Position numbers and translations under genes: made by a program. Of a DNA stretch of 64,000 bases, positions 9,625 to 17,957 are shown in pieces; within the stretch, counting starts at the first letter, position 1; each line of letters starts with the position of its first letter. Origin of the DNA: Methylomagnum ishizawai (lineage in GTDB: Bacteria > Pseudomonadota > Gammaproteobacteria > Methylococcales > Methylococcaceae); the NCBI RefSeq assembly GCF_900155475.1, contig NZ_FXAM01000001.1, positions 855,501-919,500 on the forward strand, given 5' to 3'. The notes beneath the pieces were generated by a model. That model had not been told where the DNA came from, made no database searches, and saw only the letters and a program-made list of their open reading frames with translations.

Positions 9625-10854
9625 TTATAAGTCCGGGCCGGGTGCGATGGACTCGTCCAGCCATTCGATCCAATGCCGTACCGGCACATCCGTCTGGGTT
9701 TGGAGATGGCTCAGGCAGCCGATATTGGCGGTGGCGATGCAATCGGGTCCGCCCGCTTGCAAGGCCCGCAGTTTGTCCGCCAACAGTCGTTGCGACAGTT
9801 CCGGTTGCAGCAGCGAATACGTCCCCGCCGAACCGCAGCAGAGGTGCCCATCGGCCACCGGCACCGACTCGAAACCCAGTTCGACCAGCAGGCTTTCCAC
9901 CAATCCACCGAGTTTCTGCCCATGTTGCAGGGTGCAGGGCGAGTGGAAGGCGATTTTGCGCGGCGTGGTGGTCTTGAAGCCGCTCAAATCCTCGCGGGCC
10001 AGGATTTCGCCGATATCCAGGGCCAGCGCCGCCACCCGCGCCGCCTTGTCGGCGTAGGCCGGATCGTGCCGCAAGGCATGGCCGTATTCTTTCACCATGG
10101 CCCCGCAGCCGCTGGCGGTCAGCACGATGGCTTCGGCCCCGTGCTGGAGATGCGGCCACCAGGCGTCGATATTGCGCCGCATGAAAGCGCGGGCTTCTTC
10201 CTGCGCCGCGAGATGGTGGCTCAGCGCCCCGCAACAGCCGCCCGCGACCGGAACCAAGCCGATGCCGAGCCGGTCCAGCACCCGCGCCGTGGCGGCGTTG
10301 ATCGACGGGGCCAGGACGGGTTGCACACAGCCTTCGAGCATCAGCATCTTGCGGCGATGTGGTCTTGTGGGCCGGGGCGCGGGTGGTGTGGCGGGCGCGG
10401 GCAGCTTGGACTTGAACTGCTGCGGCAGGAAGGGACGCGCCAGCCGCGCCGCCCATAGCAACAGGCCGAACCTCCGGGGATGGGCCAGGAGCTTCCGCAA
10501 GGCCAGCCGTTGGAGCCGTTCGCGCCAGGGTCGCCGGGTTTTGGCTTCGATCAAGGGACGGCCCAGGTCCAGCAGCTTGCCGTATTCCACGCCGGAAGGG
10601 CAGGCGGTTTCGCAGGCGCGGCAGGTGAGGCAGCGGTCCAGGTGTTGGCGGGTGCGGGCGCTGGTATCCTGGCCTTCCAGCATCATCTTGAGCAGGTAAA
10701 TCCGGCCGCGGGGTCCGTCGCGTTCGTCGCCCAAGATTTGGTAGGTCGGGCAAACGGCGTTGCAGAAGCCGCAATGCACGCACGCGCCCAGGATGGCGTC
10801 GGCTTCCCGGCCTGCCGGCGTGTCCTTGATGAAGTCGGCGAGTTGGGTTTGCAT
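9625..10854 (-). CDS. glcF: Glycolate oxidase iron-sulfur subunit GlcF
   Basis: GlcF is the iron-sulfur subunit of membrane-associated glycolate oxidase, which converts glycolate to glyoxylate with GlcD and GlcE. The 409-residue protein has two [4Fe-4S] ferredoxin motifs near the N terminus ([11 protein letters not shown] and [12 protein letters not shown]) and two C-terminal cysteine-rich CCG-type elements (GGCCGALS and [10 protein letters not shown]). The ATG at 10854 shares one base with the glcE stop (TGATG), so glcE and glcF are translationally coupled. No glcD lies in the window; the neighbour upstream of glcE is an unrelated divergent gene. Confidence 0.95.
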   Translation of the reverse strand: MQTQLADFIKDTPAGREADAILGACVHCGFCNAVCPTYQILGDERDGPRGRIYLLKMMLEGQDTSARTRQHLDRCLTCRACETACPSGVEYGKLLDLGRPLIEAKTRRPWRERLQRLALRKLLAHPRRFGLLLWAARLARPFLPQQFKSKLPAPATPPAPRPTRPHRRKMLMLEGCVQPVLAPSINAATARVLDRLGIGLVPVAGGCCGALSHHLAAQEEARAFMRRNIDAWWPHLQHGAEAIVLTASGCGAMVKEYGHALRHDPAYADKAARVAALALDIGEILAREDLSGFKTTTPRKIAFHSPCTLQHGQKLGGLVESLLVELGFESVPVADGHLCCGSAGTYSLLQPELSQRLLADKLRALQAGGPDCIATANIGCLSHLQTQTDVPVRHWIEWLDESIAPGPDL

Positions 10855-11930
10855 CAGTAGTCCGGGTGGAGCCGTCCGGGATTCAAGAGGCCGTCCGGGT
10901 CGAATCTGCGCTTCAAGTCCAGGTGCAGCCGGTGCAGGGCGGGCGCAAGCGGTTGGAATACCCGGTCCCCGGCGTTTCCGCCCCGGAACCGGGTCGCATG
11001 TCCGCCCGCCTGGGCGGCGGCGGCGAAGACAACGGCGGGATCGGCCTCCGACCGGAGCCAGCGCAAGGCACCGCCCCAGTCGTACAGCCAATGGCCGGGC
11101 AGGTCCAAAGGCGGCGTGGCGGGTGGTAGCGATAAGCGCCACAGCGTCCCGCCCAGGGCCGGATATTGGAAGAAGCGCGAGCGCTGCTCCCGCATATCTT
11201 CCCAGAAGCCGGGACCATCGGCGGCGGGATCGCCCCCGAGCCGCCGTTCCGCCGCCGCGACCGCCGCTTCCGCGCCCGCCAGCCGCAGATAGGCCCAACT
11301 GCCATCGTAGGCCAGCCCGGAAATCGGCCAGGGTTCGCGGCACCAACGGGTCATCGCCGCTAGGGCCGCGGGTGTGTCGAGGGCGTAGACCAGGGTGCGC
11401 TCGCATTCGGGCCGGGGCAGCACCTTCAGCGAGATTTCCAGCAACACGCCCAGCGTGCCCAAAGCCCCGACCATCAGCCGCGACAGGTCGAAGCCCGCCA
11501 CGTTCTTGATGACCTGTCCGCCGAAAGCCAGGATTTGGCCCTGGCCGTCGAGGATTTTGCAGCCCAGTACGGCATCGCGCACCGAACCCGCGAACGGGCG
11601 GCGCGGTCCCGACAGTCCCGCCGCCACGGTGCCGCCCAAGGTCGCGCCCGCGCCGAAATGCGGCGGCTCGAAACCGAGCCTCTGGCCGTGCTGGGCCAAG
11701 CGGGCTTCGATTTCGGCCAGGGGCGTGCCCGCGCGGGCGGTGAGGACCAGTTCGCTAGGCTCGAAGCCGACGATGCCCCGGTGGGGCGAAGTGTCCAGTC
11801 TGCCGTGGCCGTCGGCGCTGTGGCGTCCGTAGAAGGCTTTGGTGCCGCCGCCCACGAGGGTCAAGGGACGGCGGTCGGCGCGGGCGGCCAGCAGGGTGTC
11901 GCGCAGGGCTGCGCTGTGGTCGGTGTTCAT
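10854..11930 (-). CDS. glcE: Glycolate oxidase FAD-binding subunit GlcE
   Basis: GlcE is the smaller FAD-binding subunit of glycolate oxidase. The 358-residue protein has the FAD_binding_4 fold: [13 protein letters not shown] near the N terminus, [17 protein letters not shown] in the middle, then the [18 protein letters not shown] segment. It ends in [10 protein letters not shown], as is usual for this oxidase family. The ATG at 11930 ([11 protein letters not shown]) was chosen over one at 12035, because the longer N terminus is not family-like and runs toward the divergent Uma2 gene. No clear ribosome binding site precedes it. It is coupled to glcF by a one-base overlap. The partner FAD subunit GlcD must be encoded elsewhere. 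Confidence 0.93.
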   Translation of the reverse strand: MNTDHSAALRDTLLAARADRRPLTLVGGGTKAFYGRHSADGHGRLDTSPHRGIVGFEPSELVLTARAGTPLAEIEARLAQHGQRLGFEPPHFGAGATLGGTVAAGLSGPRRPFAGSVRDAVLGCKILDGQGQILAFGGQVIKNVAGFDLSRLMVGALGTLGVLLEISLKVLPRPECERTLVYALDTPAALAAMTRWCREPWPISGLAYDGSWAYLRLAGAEAAVAAAERRLGGDPAADGPGFWEDMREQRSRFFQYPALGGTLWRLSLPPATPPLDLPGHWLYDWGGALRWLRSEADPAVVFAAAAQAGGHATRFRGGNAGDRVFQPLAPALHRLHLDLKRRFDPDGLLNPGRLHPDY

Positions 11931-12038
11931 GGCGGGAGGCCGGTGGGTCTGGTCATCTGTGTGATTTCCTTGCGGGCGGGCCGGGGTAGTTTGTAGACCG
12001 GGAGGGTTTCGATCAAGTCCAGCCATGCCCATCATGCT

Positions 12039-12044
12039 TATAAT
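12039..12044 (+). promoter_or_regulatory. Possible -10 box for the Uma2 gene
   Basis: A perfect TATAAT lies 42 bases before the ATG at 12087. No good -35 hexamer stands 16-18 bases upstream, so this is only a candidate promoter in the 156-base divergent gap between glcE and the Uma2 gene. Confidence 0.35.
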
Positions 12045-12086
12045 CCCGCTATCCTGGTCCTACCCGCCATCACAGGAGATCAGCCC

Positions 12087-12680
12087 ATGAGCCTGGCCCA
12101 GCGCGACGACGCCTACCACACCTATGCCGATTATCTGGCCTGGCCGGAAACCGTCCGCTACGAACTGATCGACGGGGTGGCCTATCTCATGGCCCCCGCG
12201 CCGGTACTGGATCATCAGCATATCGCCGGGGAGGTCTACTACCAGCTACGCCGTAGCTTGGCCGGCAAACCCTGCCGCCCCTTCATCGCCCCGGTGGATG
12301 TGCGCCTGCCCAAGCACGACGAGGCCGACGAATACATCGACACCGTGGTGCAGCCGGATGTGTTGGTGGTGTGCGATCCGGCCAAGCTGGACCGGCGCGG
12401 GGTGCGCGGCGCCCCGGATTTCGTGGTGGAGGTGCTGTCGCCCGCGACGGCGGGCCATGATCAGGTGCGGAAGCGCCGCCTCTACGAGCGTGCGGGGGTG
12501 AGGGAATATTGGCTGGTCCATCCCACCGACCGCCTCGTCATCGTCTACCGGCTGGCCGGGGATGAATACGGTAAGCCGGATATCCAGGAATTGAGCGGGG
12601 AGACGCCGGTCGGGGTGTTGCCCGGCGCCGCCATCGCCTGGGACGAAGTGGTGTCGGGCCTGTGGCCGCAGGAGCTTTGA
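12087..12680 (+). CDS. Uma2-family (DUF820) putative restriction endonuclease-like protein
   Basis: Uma2/DUF820 proteins have a PD-(D/E)XK nuclease fold; their cellular role is unknown and they are often present in many copies in cyanobacteria and some proteobacteria. The 197-residue protein shows the family pattern: YELIDGVAYLM, then VQPDVLVVCD, PDFVVEVLSPAT and GVREYWLVHPTD. The Asp of VQPDV and the Glu of VVEVLSP are the likely metal ligands. AGGAG lies upstream of the ATG at 12087. It is transcribed away from glcE and converges on the DUF2076 gene with a 28-base gap. It is probably a mobile accessory gene, though no transposon ends are visible. Confidence 0.9.
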   Translation: MSLAQRDDAYHTYADYLAWPETVRYELIDGVAYLMAPAPVLDHQHIAGEVYYQLRRSLAGKPCRPFIAPVDVRLPKHDEADEYIDTVVQPDVLVVCDPAKLDRRGVRGAPDFVVEVLSPATAGHDQVRKRRLYERAGVREYWLVHPTDRLVIVYRLAGDEYGKPDIQELSGETPVGVLPGAAIAWDEVVSGLWPQEL

Positions 12681-12708
12681 TCCCGCAGCCAGGGAGGCAC
12701 TCCGGCCC

Positions 12709-13371
12709 TTATACGCTTAGGCTGTCGTCGTCGTCATCGTTGTAGGCATCGAAGCCGTCGTCCTGCAGATCGAAGCCGCTGTCCAGGAAGCCGTTGCTGT
12801 CCGGCGCGTTGTCGTCGTTGCCGTAATATTCGTTGATGGTGACGTTTTCGACCCGCTCGTCGTTGTCCACTCCCGCCGTGTCGAAGAAGCCGTTGCCGGA
12901 GTTATGGTGTCCGCCGAACAGGTTCTCCAGCCCTTGGAACAGGAACGCGCCGCCCGCGATCCCCGCCGCAGTCGCCGCCGCCGTGCCGAGGAAACCGCCC
13001 AAGCCGCCGCCGCCGGAACCGGCCTGCGGCGCCGCCGGAGCGCCCCAAGAAGAGGCGGGCGCAGCGGGACGGGGCGCGGCGCTGGCCCAAGGGTCACCGC
13101 CGCCGAGGAAGCCGCCGCTCCGGGTCGGAGCCGGAGCCGGGCGGGCTTGGGCCTGGGCGAGTTGGTTCCTGAGGTCGGCGATTTGGGCGCGGGCGTTGTT
13201 GAGCGCCTGTTCCTGCAACAACGCCTTCTGCACCAGCAGATAGCAGGCGTCGGGTTGTTTGGCGGCGGCCTGGGCGATCAAGCCGTCGGCGTCCGGGTCT
13301 TTCGCCACGCCCTTGACCTGGGCGAGTTGATCGAGGAATTCGCTAAGCAATCGGCGTTCTTCGCTGTTCAT
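12709..13371 (-). CDS. DUF2076 domain-containing protein
   Basis: This is a DUF2076 protein of 220 residues; the molecular function of the family is not established. The N-terminal third (MNSEERRLLSEFLDQLAQVK to about residue 75) is helical with a coiled-coil-like QALNNARAQIADLRNQLAQ segment. It is followed by a proline/glycine/alanine-rich linker and a glycine-rich segment (GGGGLGGFLGTAAATAAGIAGG) that may insert in or contact membrane. The C-terminal 60 residues are strongly acidic and end in DDDDDSLSV. The ATG at 13371 fits family N termini better than the upstream in-frame start at 13476. It is divergent from the SDR gene. Confidence 0.8.
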   Translation of the reverse strand: MNSEERRLLSEFLDQLAQVKGVAKDPDADGLIAQAAAKQPDACYLLVQKALLQEQALNNARAQIADLRNQLAQAQARPAPAPTRSGGFLGGGDPWASAAPRPAAPASSWGAPAAPQAGSGGGGLGGFLGTAAATAAGIAGGAFLFQGLENLFGGHHNSGNGFFDTAGVDNDERVENVTINEYYGNDDNAPDSNGFLDSGFDLQDDGFDAYNDDDDDSLSV

Positions 13372-13558
13372 TGGGGGTACCTGCTGGTTTGGACCCTGGT
13401 CTAGGGTCTGAAATCGCCCGCGGCTTGCGGGATTATCCTGCCATGGGCCGGACTCCAAGGCGGGTGGGCCAACCACCGGCCCTTGGGACCGGCCCTTGGG
13501 TTGGCGACAATGTGCTGCCTAATTTCGCATCATTCAAGACCCGCAGGAGGGAAAAACC

Positions 13559-14254
13559 ATGACCACCGTACTCATCACCGGGGCCAACCGTGGCCTGGGC
13601 CTGGAATTCTGCCGCCAATACGCCGAGTCGGGCTGGCGGGTGTTGGCGGGTTGCCGCGAGCCGGAAACCGCCGGGGCCTTGCGCGGCTTGGCTGACAGCT
13701 ATCCGCAGTTGTCCTTGCACCGCCTGGACCTGGGCCAGTTCGGCCAGATCGACGCCTTGGCCCAGGAATTGGCGGATCAACCCATCGATGTGTTGCTCAG
13801 CAACGCCGGAGTGTACGGCGATTCGGCCCAGACCGGCTTCGGCAAACTCGATTACGCGGCCTGGCGGCGGGTGTTGGACATCAACCTGCTGGCCCCGGTC
13901 AAGCTGGCCGAGGCGTTCCAGCCCCAACTGGGCTTGGGTTCCCGCAAGCTCATCGTCGCCCTCACCAGCCTGATGGGCAGCATCGCCGACAACACCAGCG
14001 GCGGCTCGATCCTCTACCGCTCCAGCAAGGCCGCGCTGAACGCCGCCATGAAGAGCTTGTCGCTGGAACTGCGGCCCCAGGGCGTCGGTGTCCTGCTGCT
14101 GCATCCGGGCTGGGTCAAGACCGATATGGGCGGGCCGGACGCGCCGACCCTGCCGGAAGCGAGCGTCGCCGGGATGCGGCGGGTGATCGAATCCTACGGG
14201 CCGGGCGATAGTGGGCGGTTCCTGGATTTCCAGGGTCGGCCCTTGCCTTGGTGA
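13559..14254 (+). CDS. Short-chain dehydrogenase/reductase (C-factor-like SDR)
   Basis: This 231-residue protein is a classical SDR oxidoreductase that should use NAD(P)H in the cytoplasm. The cofactor loop is TGANRGLG at residues 7-14, the NAG motif is at 82-84, and the catalytic residues are Ser137, Tyr153 and Lys157 (YRSSK). Its small size and sequence resemble the C-factor/CsgA-like branch, whose substrates are poorly defined. GGAGGG lies about eight bases before the ATG. The gene is apparently monocistronic, divergent from the DUF2076 gene and followed by a 183-base gap. Substrate cannot be predicted from sequence. Confidence 0.88.
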   Translation: MTTVLITGANRGLGLEFCRQYAESGWRVLAGCREPETAGALRGLADSYPQLSLHRLDLGQFGQIDALAQELADQPIDVLLSNAGVYGDSAQTGFGKLDYAAWRRVLDINLLAPVKLAEAFQPQLGLGSRKLIVALTSLMGSIADNTSGGSILYRSSKAALNAAMKSLSLELRPQGVGVLLLHPGWVKTDMGGPDAPTLPEASVAGMRRVIESYGPGDSGRFLDFQGRPLPW

Positions 14255-14437
14255 GGGGACGGCGCGGAATCTTCGGGCATGGGTGCCCGCGTCCGGGCCA
14301 CGCCGATGGGACATGGGTTTGAAAAAGCCCGCTGGCTTGCCTAATCTTAATAGGATTTTCCAGCCGTCCGGGGATGCGTCGCGCCGGTTCGGACGGGCGG
14401 TTCCCTCCTGTTTTGCCAGCCATCCCGCGAGGTCGCT

Positions 14438-14923
14438 ATGTCGAAGATGCCCAGAATCCTGCTGCTCGCCGCGTTGACGGCGCTTTCCACCGCCGCCCCG
14501 GCCAGCCCGCCCCCGGCCCAGGGGGCGCTTAGCGTCGCCAACGCCCCGGTCCCGCCCGCCGACGACTATGGCGACAAGGTCCGGCTCAAGCTGGCTTCGG
14601 GCATCATGAACATGATGACCGGCTTCGTCGAAGTGCCCAAGAACATGATCAACACCGCCAACAACACCAGCAGCTACGGCAGCGCCTTCGACCGTGGCGG
14701 CTATGTGTTGTGGGGGATCACCGGCGGCGGGCTCAAGGGCGCGATGCACATGCTGGGCCGCACCTTGGCCGGCCTGACCGACTTCGTGACGTGTTTCGTG
14801 CCCACCGAACCCATCACCCATCCGGCCTTCGTCTGGCAGAACTTCTACACCGACACCCAATACGGTCCCTATTTCAAGGTCGATAGCCAGCCCAAGCCCG
14901 CCGCGCCCGCCCCCCGCAAATAA
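14438..14923 (+). CDS. Exosortase system-associated protein, TIGR04073-like
   Basis: The 161-residue product has an N-terminal signal peptide (MSKMPRILLLAALTALSTAAPA) and a conserved body matching the TIGR04073 pattern as I recall it: a MNMMTGFVEVPKNMINT segment, a glycine-rich hydrophobic hairpin (WGITGGGLKGAMHMLGRT) and a short FVPTEP turn. This family co-occurs with exosortase/PEP-CTERM systems that sort proteins to the envelope, but its own biochemical role is unknown. No exosortase, PEP-CTERM substrate or exopolysaccharide gene lies in this window. The start at 14438 has a modest GCGAGG site upstream. Confidence 0.7.
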   Translation: MSKMPRILLLAALTALSTAAPASPPPAQGALSVANAPVPPADDYGDKVRLKLASGIMNMMTGFVEVPKNMINTANNTSSYGSAFDRGGYVLWGITGGGLKGAMHMLGRTLAGLTDFVTCFVPTEPITHPAFVWQNFYTDTQYGPYFKVDSQPKPAAPAPRK

Positions 14924-14924
14924 G

Positions 14925-14942
14925 GCCCGGGCCGATCCGGGC
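14925..14942. terminator. GC hairpin after the TIGR04073-like gene
   Basis: GCCCGG pairs with CCGGGC across a six-base loop immediately after the stop codon at 14923. No T tract follows, so it may only mark a weak or Rho-assisted end. Confidence 0.3.
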
Positions 14943-15115
14943 AACCGGGTCGGTCTTCCCGCAGGGTTCTCCCGGTTCCATCCCTCAATGCCGCCGGTTT
15001 TTCCGGTCCTTGCCCCGGCCCGGCGGGTCGTGCTTGCATAGCTCTCCGGGATCGGAACCCCGGCGGCGCACCGGGGGTCCGAAGGGTCATTGAAGGCGGC
15101 TTCCGCCGTCCTGCG

Positions 15116-15121
15116 AGGAGG
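15116..15121 (+). promoter_or_regulatory. Strong AGGAGG ribosome binding site with no normal start codon in position
   Basis: A perfect AGGAGG stands upstream of the phosphatase frame, which is open from 15094. The in-frame codons at usual spacing are ATT (15124) and ATC (15130); the first conventional in-frame start is TTG at 15199. Either translation begins at a rare codon near 15124-15130, or this site is unused. Confidence 0.4.
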
Positions 15122-15198
15122 GCATTGCCATCGATACCAAAAACCAAGCGTTCAGGCTGGCCGAACCAGGCGGTGGCGGGCCGGGGGGTGGGTTCGCG

Positions 15199-17139
15199 TT
15201 GCCGGGGCGGGAGCCCTTCGCGGCGCAACCCGATCCCGCCTGCGATATTGTCTCCAATTTCCGCGCCATCCTCGACACCATCGCCGACGGCGTGATCGTC
15301 ATCGACGAGGCCGGGACCATGCATTGGTTCAACCCGGCGGCGGAGCGCCTGTTCGGCTACCACCGTGACGAGGTCATGGGCCGCAACGTCAGCCTGTTGA
15401 TGCCCGAGCCCGATCATTCTCGCCACGACGGCTACCTGGCCGATTACCTGCGCACCGGCATCAAGAAGATCATCGGCGTGGGCCGCGAGGTCCAGGGGCG
15501 GCGCAAGGATGGCTCGCTGTTCCCCATGTATCTTTCCATCGGTGAGCAACGCCAGGGCGATCAGCGCTTGTTCGTCGGCATCGTCCACGACCTGACCCGC
15601 CGCAAGCAGGCCGAGGCCGCCCAGCGCCGCGACCACGAGGCGTTGCGGGAGAGCGAGGCGCGGTTCAGCCAGGTGGCCGATATGGTGGGCGAATGGTTGT
15701 GGGAACAGGACGCCGCCGGGCGCTATGTCTATTGCAGCAACGCGGTGGAGAGCATCCTGGGCTACCGGCCTGGGGATGTCCTGGGCCGTTCCTACCTGGA
15801 CCTGATGACTTTCGAGGACCGCCGACACTGGTCGGAAGGCGTGCCACCGCAGGGACGCGACGCCCGCCCCTTCCAACGCCTGGTCAACCGCTACCGCCAC
15901 CGCGACGGGCACGAGGTGTTCACCGAATCGACCGGCATGCCCATCTTCGACGAGGCCGGGCGCTTGCTGCGCTGGCGCGGCGTGGACTTGGATATCACCG
16001 CCCACAAGCGTTTCGAGGACGCCCTGCGCCTCCGCGAACGCGCCATCGAGGCGGCCAGCGTGGGCATCGCCATCGCCGACGCCCGCCGCGACGATTATCC
16101 CAACCTCTATGTCAACCCGGCCCTGGTCCGCATCACCGGCTACGCCCGCGAGGAACTCCTGGGCCAGGGCATGGCGATGTTGCAAGGTCCGGGCACCGAC
16201 CCGGAGTCCAGGGCGGCGATCCGGTCGGCCTTGCGCGGGGGCGGGGTTTACGAAGGCGTCCTGTTGAATTACCGCAAGGACGGCACGCCGTTCTGGAACG
16301 AATTGTTGCTGTCGCCGGTGCGCGACGAGGCCGGGGCCGTGACCCATTACATCGGCGTGCAGACCGATGTCACCGAGCGCCGCCGGGCCGAGGCCGAGCG
16401 CCAGGAATTGGAAATCGCCAAGCAAATCCAGCTTTCCCTGCTGCCCAAAGCGCCCTTGCGCCTGCCCGGTGCCGAGATCGCCGGGATGTGCGTCCCGGCC
16501 ACCCATGTCGGCGGCGACTATTTCGACTATTTCTCGCACGATGGCCGGGTGGACCTGGTGATCGCCGATGTGTCCGGCCATAGCGTCGGGGCCGCGCTCA
16601 TCATGACCGAACTTCGCAGCACCCTGAAGGCCGAGTTGCGCCGCGCCCACGAAGACCGGGCCGCGCCCGGTCCCGCCGCCTTGCTGGGAGCGGTCAACGC
16701 CGCCTTGTTCGAGGATTTGCAAGGGGCCGAACTCTTCATCACCTTGTTCTATCTGCGCTATGAACTCGCCACCCGTCGGTTGCGCTTCGCCAATGCCGGG
16801 CATAACCGGGTCTTGCTGCGGCGACGGGCGGTGGCGGGCTGCGTCGAACTGGACGCCGATGGTTTGATCCTGGGCGTCAAGCGCGAACCGGGCTTCGAGG
16901 AGAGCGGTTTGGTGCTGGAGCCGGGGGATTGTTTGCTGCTCTACACCGACGGAGTGGTCGAGTCCCGCAACGAACAGGGGGAATTTTTCGGGGTCGGGCG
17001 CTTATGCCGCTGGATCGGGGCTTATGGGGACATGGCCCCCGGACAGATGGTCCGGTCTTTATTGGAGGAATTGCGTGGCTTTTGTGGCAAGGCCGCGTTC
17101 GAGGACGATATCAGCATGGTGGCGATGCGGGTGATGTGA
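15199..17139 (+). CDS. Multi-sensor PAS-PAS-LOV-like/SpoIIE (PP2C) phosphatase
   Basis: This 646-residue soluble protein joins three sensory domains to a SpoIIE/RsbU-type PP2C serine phosphatase, usually the input module of partner-switching control of sigma factors. PAS1 (about 22-140) resembles FixL: His76 and Arg96 lie 20 residues apart as the haem ligand and distal arginine do there. PAS2 covers about 150-272. PAS3 (about 280-398) is LOV-like, with Asn357, Asn367 and Gln388 in flavin-contact positions, but Met325 replaces the photoactive cysteine. The phosphatase (about 405-646) keeps GGDYFD, IADVSGH, LYTDGVVE and FEDDIS. TTG at 15199 is the first conventional start; the true start may be upstream near 15124-15130. 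No anti-sigma partner lies nearby. Confidence 0.85.
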   Translation: MPGREPFAAQPDPACDIVSNFRAILDTIADGVIVIDEAGTMHWFNPAAERLFGYHRDEVMGRNVSLLMPEPDHSRHDGYLADYLRTGIKKIIGVGREVQGRRKDGSLFPMYLSIGEQRQGDQRLFVGIVHDLTRRKQAEAAQRRDHEALRESEARFSQVADMVGEWLWEQDAAGRYVYCSNAVESILGYRPGDVLGRSYLDLMTFEDRRHWSEGVPPQGRDARPFQRLVNRYRHRDGHEVFTESTGMPIFDEAGRLLRWRGVDLDITAHKRFEDALRLRERAIEAASVGIAIADARRDDYPNLYVNPALVRITGYAREELLGQGMAMLQGPGTDPESRAAIRSALRGGGVYEGVLLNYRKDGTPFWNELLLSPVRDEAGAVTHYIGVQTDVTERRRAEAERQELEIAKQIQLSLLPKAPLRLPGAEIAGMCVPATHVGGDYFDYFSHDGRVDLVIADVSGHSVGAALIMTELRSTLKAELRRAHEDRAAPGPAALLGAVNAALFEDLQGAELFITLFYLRYELATRRLRFANAGHNRVLLRRRAVAGCVELDADGLILGVKREPGFEESGLVLEPGDCLLLYTDGVVESRNEQGEFFGVGRLCRWIGAYGDMAPGQMVRSLLEELRGFCGKAAFEDDISMVAMRVM

Positions 17140-17166
17140 CGGGAGGCCCGCCCCGCCATCTTGGCG

Positions 17167-17187
17167 GCACCGGACCGGGATCGGTGC
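17167..17187. terminator. Possible bidirectional hairpin between convergent genes
   Basis: GCACCG pairs with CGGTGC over a nine-base loop, in the 121-base gap between the phosphatase gene and the convergent small gene at 17261. No T tract is present on either strand, so terminator activity is uncertain. Confidence 0.3.
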
Positions 17188-17260
17188 GCCGTCCCGGCCC
17201 GGTGGTACGGACCCTGGTCAACCCGGCCTTGTCTATCGGCGGGGAATATCGTGTCTGGAT

Positions 17261-17563
17261 TTAAGGTTTCCAGGGTTTCGGGGCATCTTGTTTTTGTGCT
17301 AACCGGCTGCCGGGACGCTCGTCCTTTTTGGTAGGGGTTTCCTCGGCTTTGTCGGGTTGCGCCGACGGGTTGGGGTTCAGGCCGGCCAATTGCCCTATAG
17401 CTTGGTGTATTTGCTGGGCTTGGCTGGTGGGTATCAACAGGCGGACGGTATCCATGGGCTTGCCTTGTTGGTCCAACTGCATGAACTGGATACGGGCCAC
17501 GTCGTTATGGATGGCGATGGTGGTAATACCATCGACCAGGAATGCGGGGTTGGGGTTGCTCAT
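17261..17563 (-). CDS. Hypothetical 100-residue protein
   Basis: I do not recognise this gene. The 100-residue product has a compact N-terminal part (about residues 8-62) predicted as beta strands followed by a helix (SQAQQIHQAIGQLAG). It then has a charged, proline- and lysine-rich tail (about 66-100) likely to be disordered. There is no signal peptide or membrane segment. The start at 17563 has only a weak AAAGA upstream. It converges on the phosphatase gene and is divergent from the CarS-like gene, with an AT-richer spacer upstream. The domain shape recalls small DUF3467-like proteins, but I would not assign it. Confidence 0.6.
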   Translation of the reverse strand: MSNPNPAFLVDGITTIAIHNDVARIQFMQLDQQGKPMDTVRLLIPTSQAQQIHQAIGQLAGLNPNPSAQPDKAEETPTKKDERPGSRLAQKQDAPKPWKP

Positions 17564-17957
17564 GATCTTTAGACAGATATTGTTGGCGGAGAAAGCGGTT
17601 GTGGCGAAGGTAATCTCGTGGCGTGATGTTGAATTTTTGGGACGCTACTTGCAAAAAATATTGACAGGTTTTTGTAGCCTCCGTTTGCCTTTTTAAGTTT
17701 AGCGAATTCAATGGAGTCGCGGAAAAGGTAGCGGATCGAATTTGTATCGGATTGTAGTGGCTTGCCACCCGCCTGGCTATCCCAGGATGGGCGGCAATAC
17801 GCCTGCCAGGGATCGATCTTCCGCATCGCTTTCCCGGCGTCGGCGGTGGCGGGCAGGGGGCGGAGACCGTGGAATCGCCCGGTGCCCGACGGGCCTTGTC
17901 GTGGTTTCCAGGGGCCGGAATAATGCGCCGACGCGGGTGGATCATCAGGGAAGGACC
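17564..17957. other. 394-base gene-free spacer, AT-rich in its first half
   Basis: No convincing reading frame is seen. The part from about 17570 to 17720 is clearly AT-richer than its surroundings and has runs of A and T plus a TTGACA at about 17659, but no matching -10 box at proper spacing. It probably holds the promoters of the two divergent flanking genes. The right half is ordinary GC-rich sequence. Confidence 0.5.

Noticed and set aside
12087-12680. Uma2 gene as part of a restriction-modification or toxin-antitoxin system
   Set aside because: No methyltransferase, antitoxin or paired small gene is adjacent.
14869-16803. A 644-codon minus-strand frame opposite the phosphatase gene
   Set aside because: The product has no motif and is rich in Gly, Ala, His and Gln as expected for antisense frames in GC-rich DNA.
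17659-17664. TTGACA as a -35 box in the 17564-17957 spacer
   Set aside because: No TATAAT-like hexamer stands 16-18 bases downstream.
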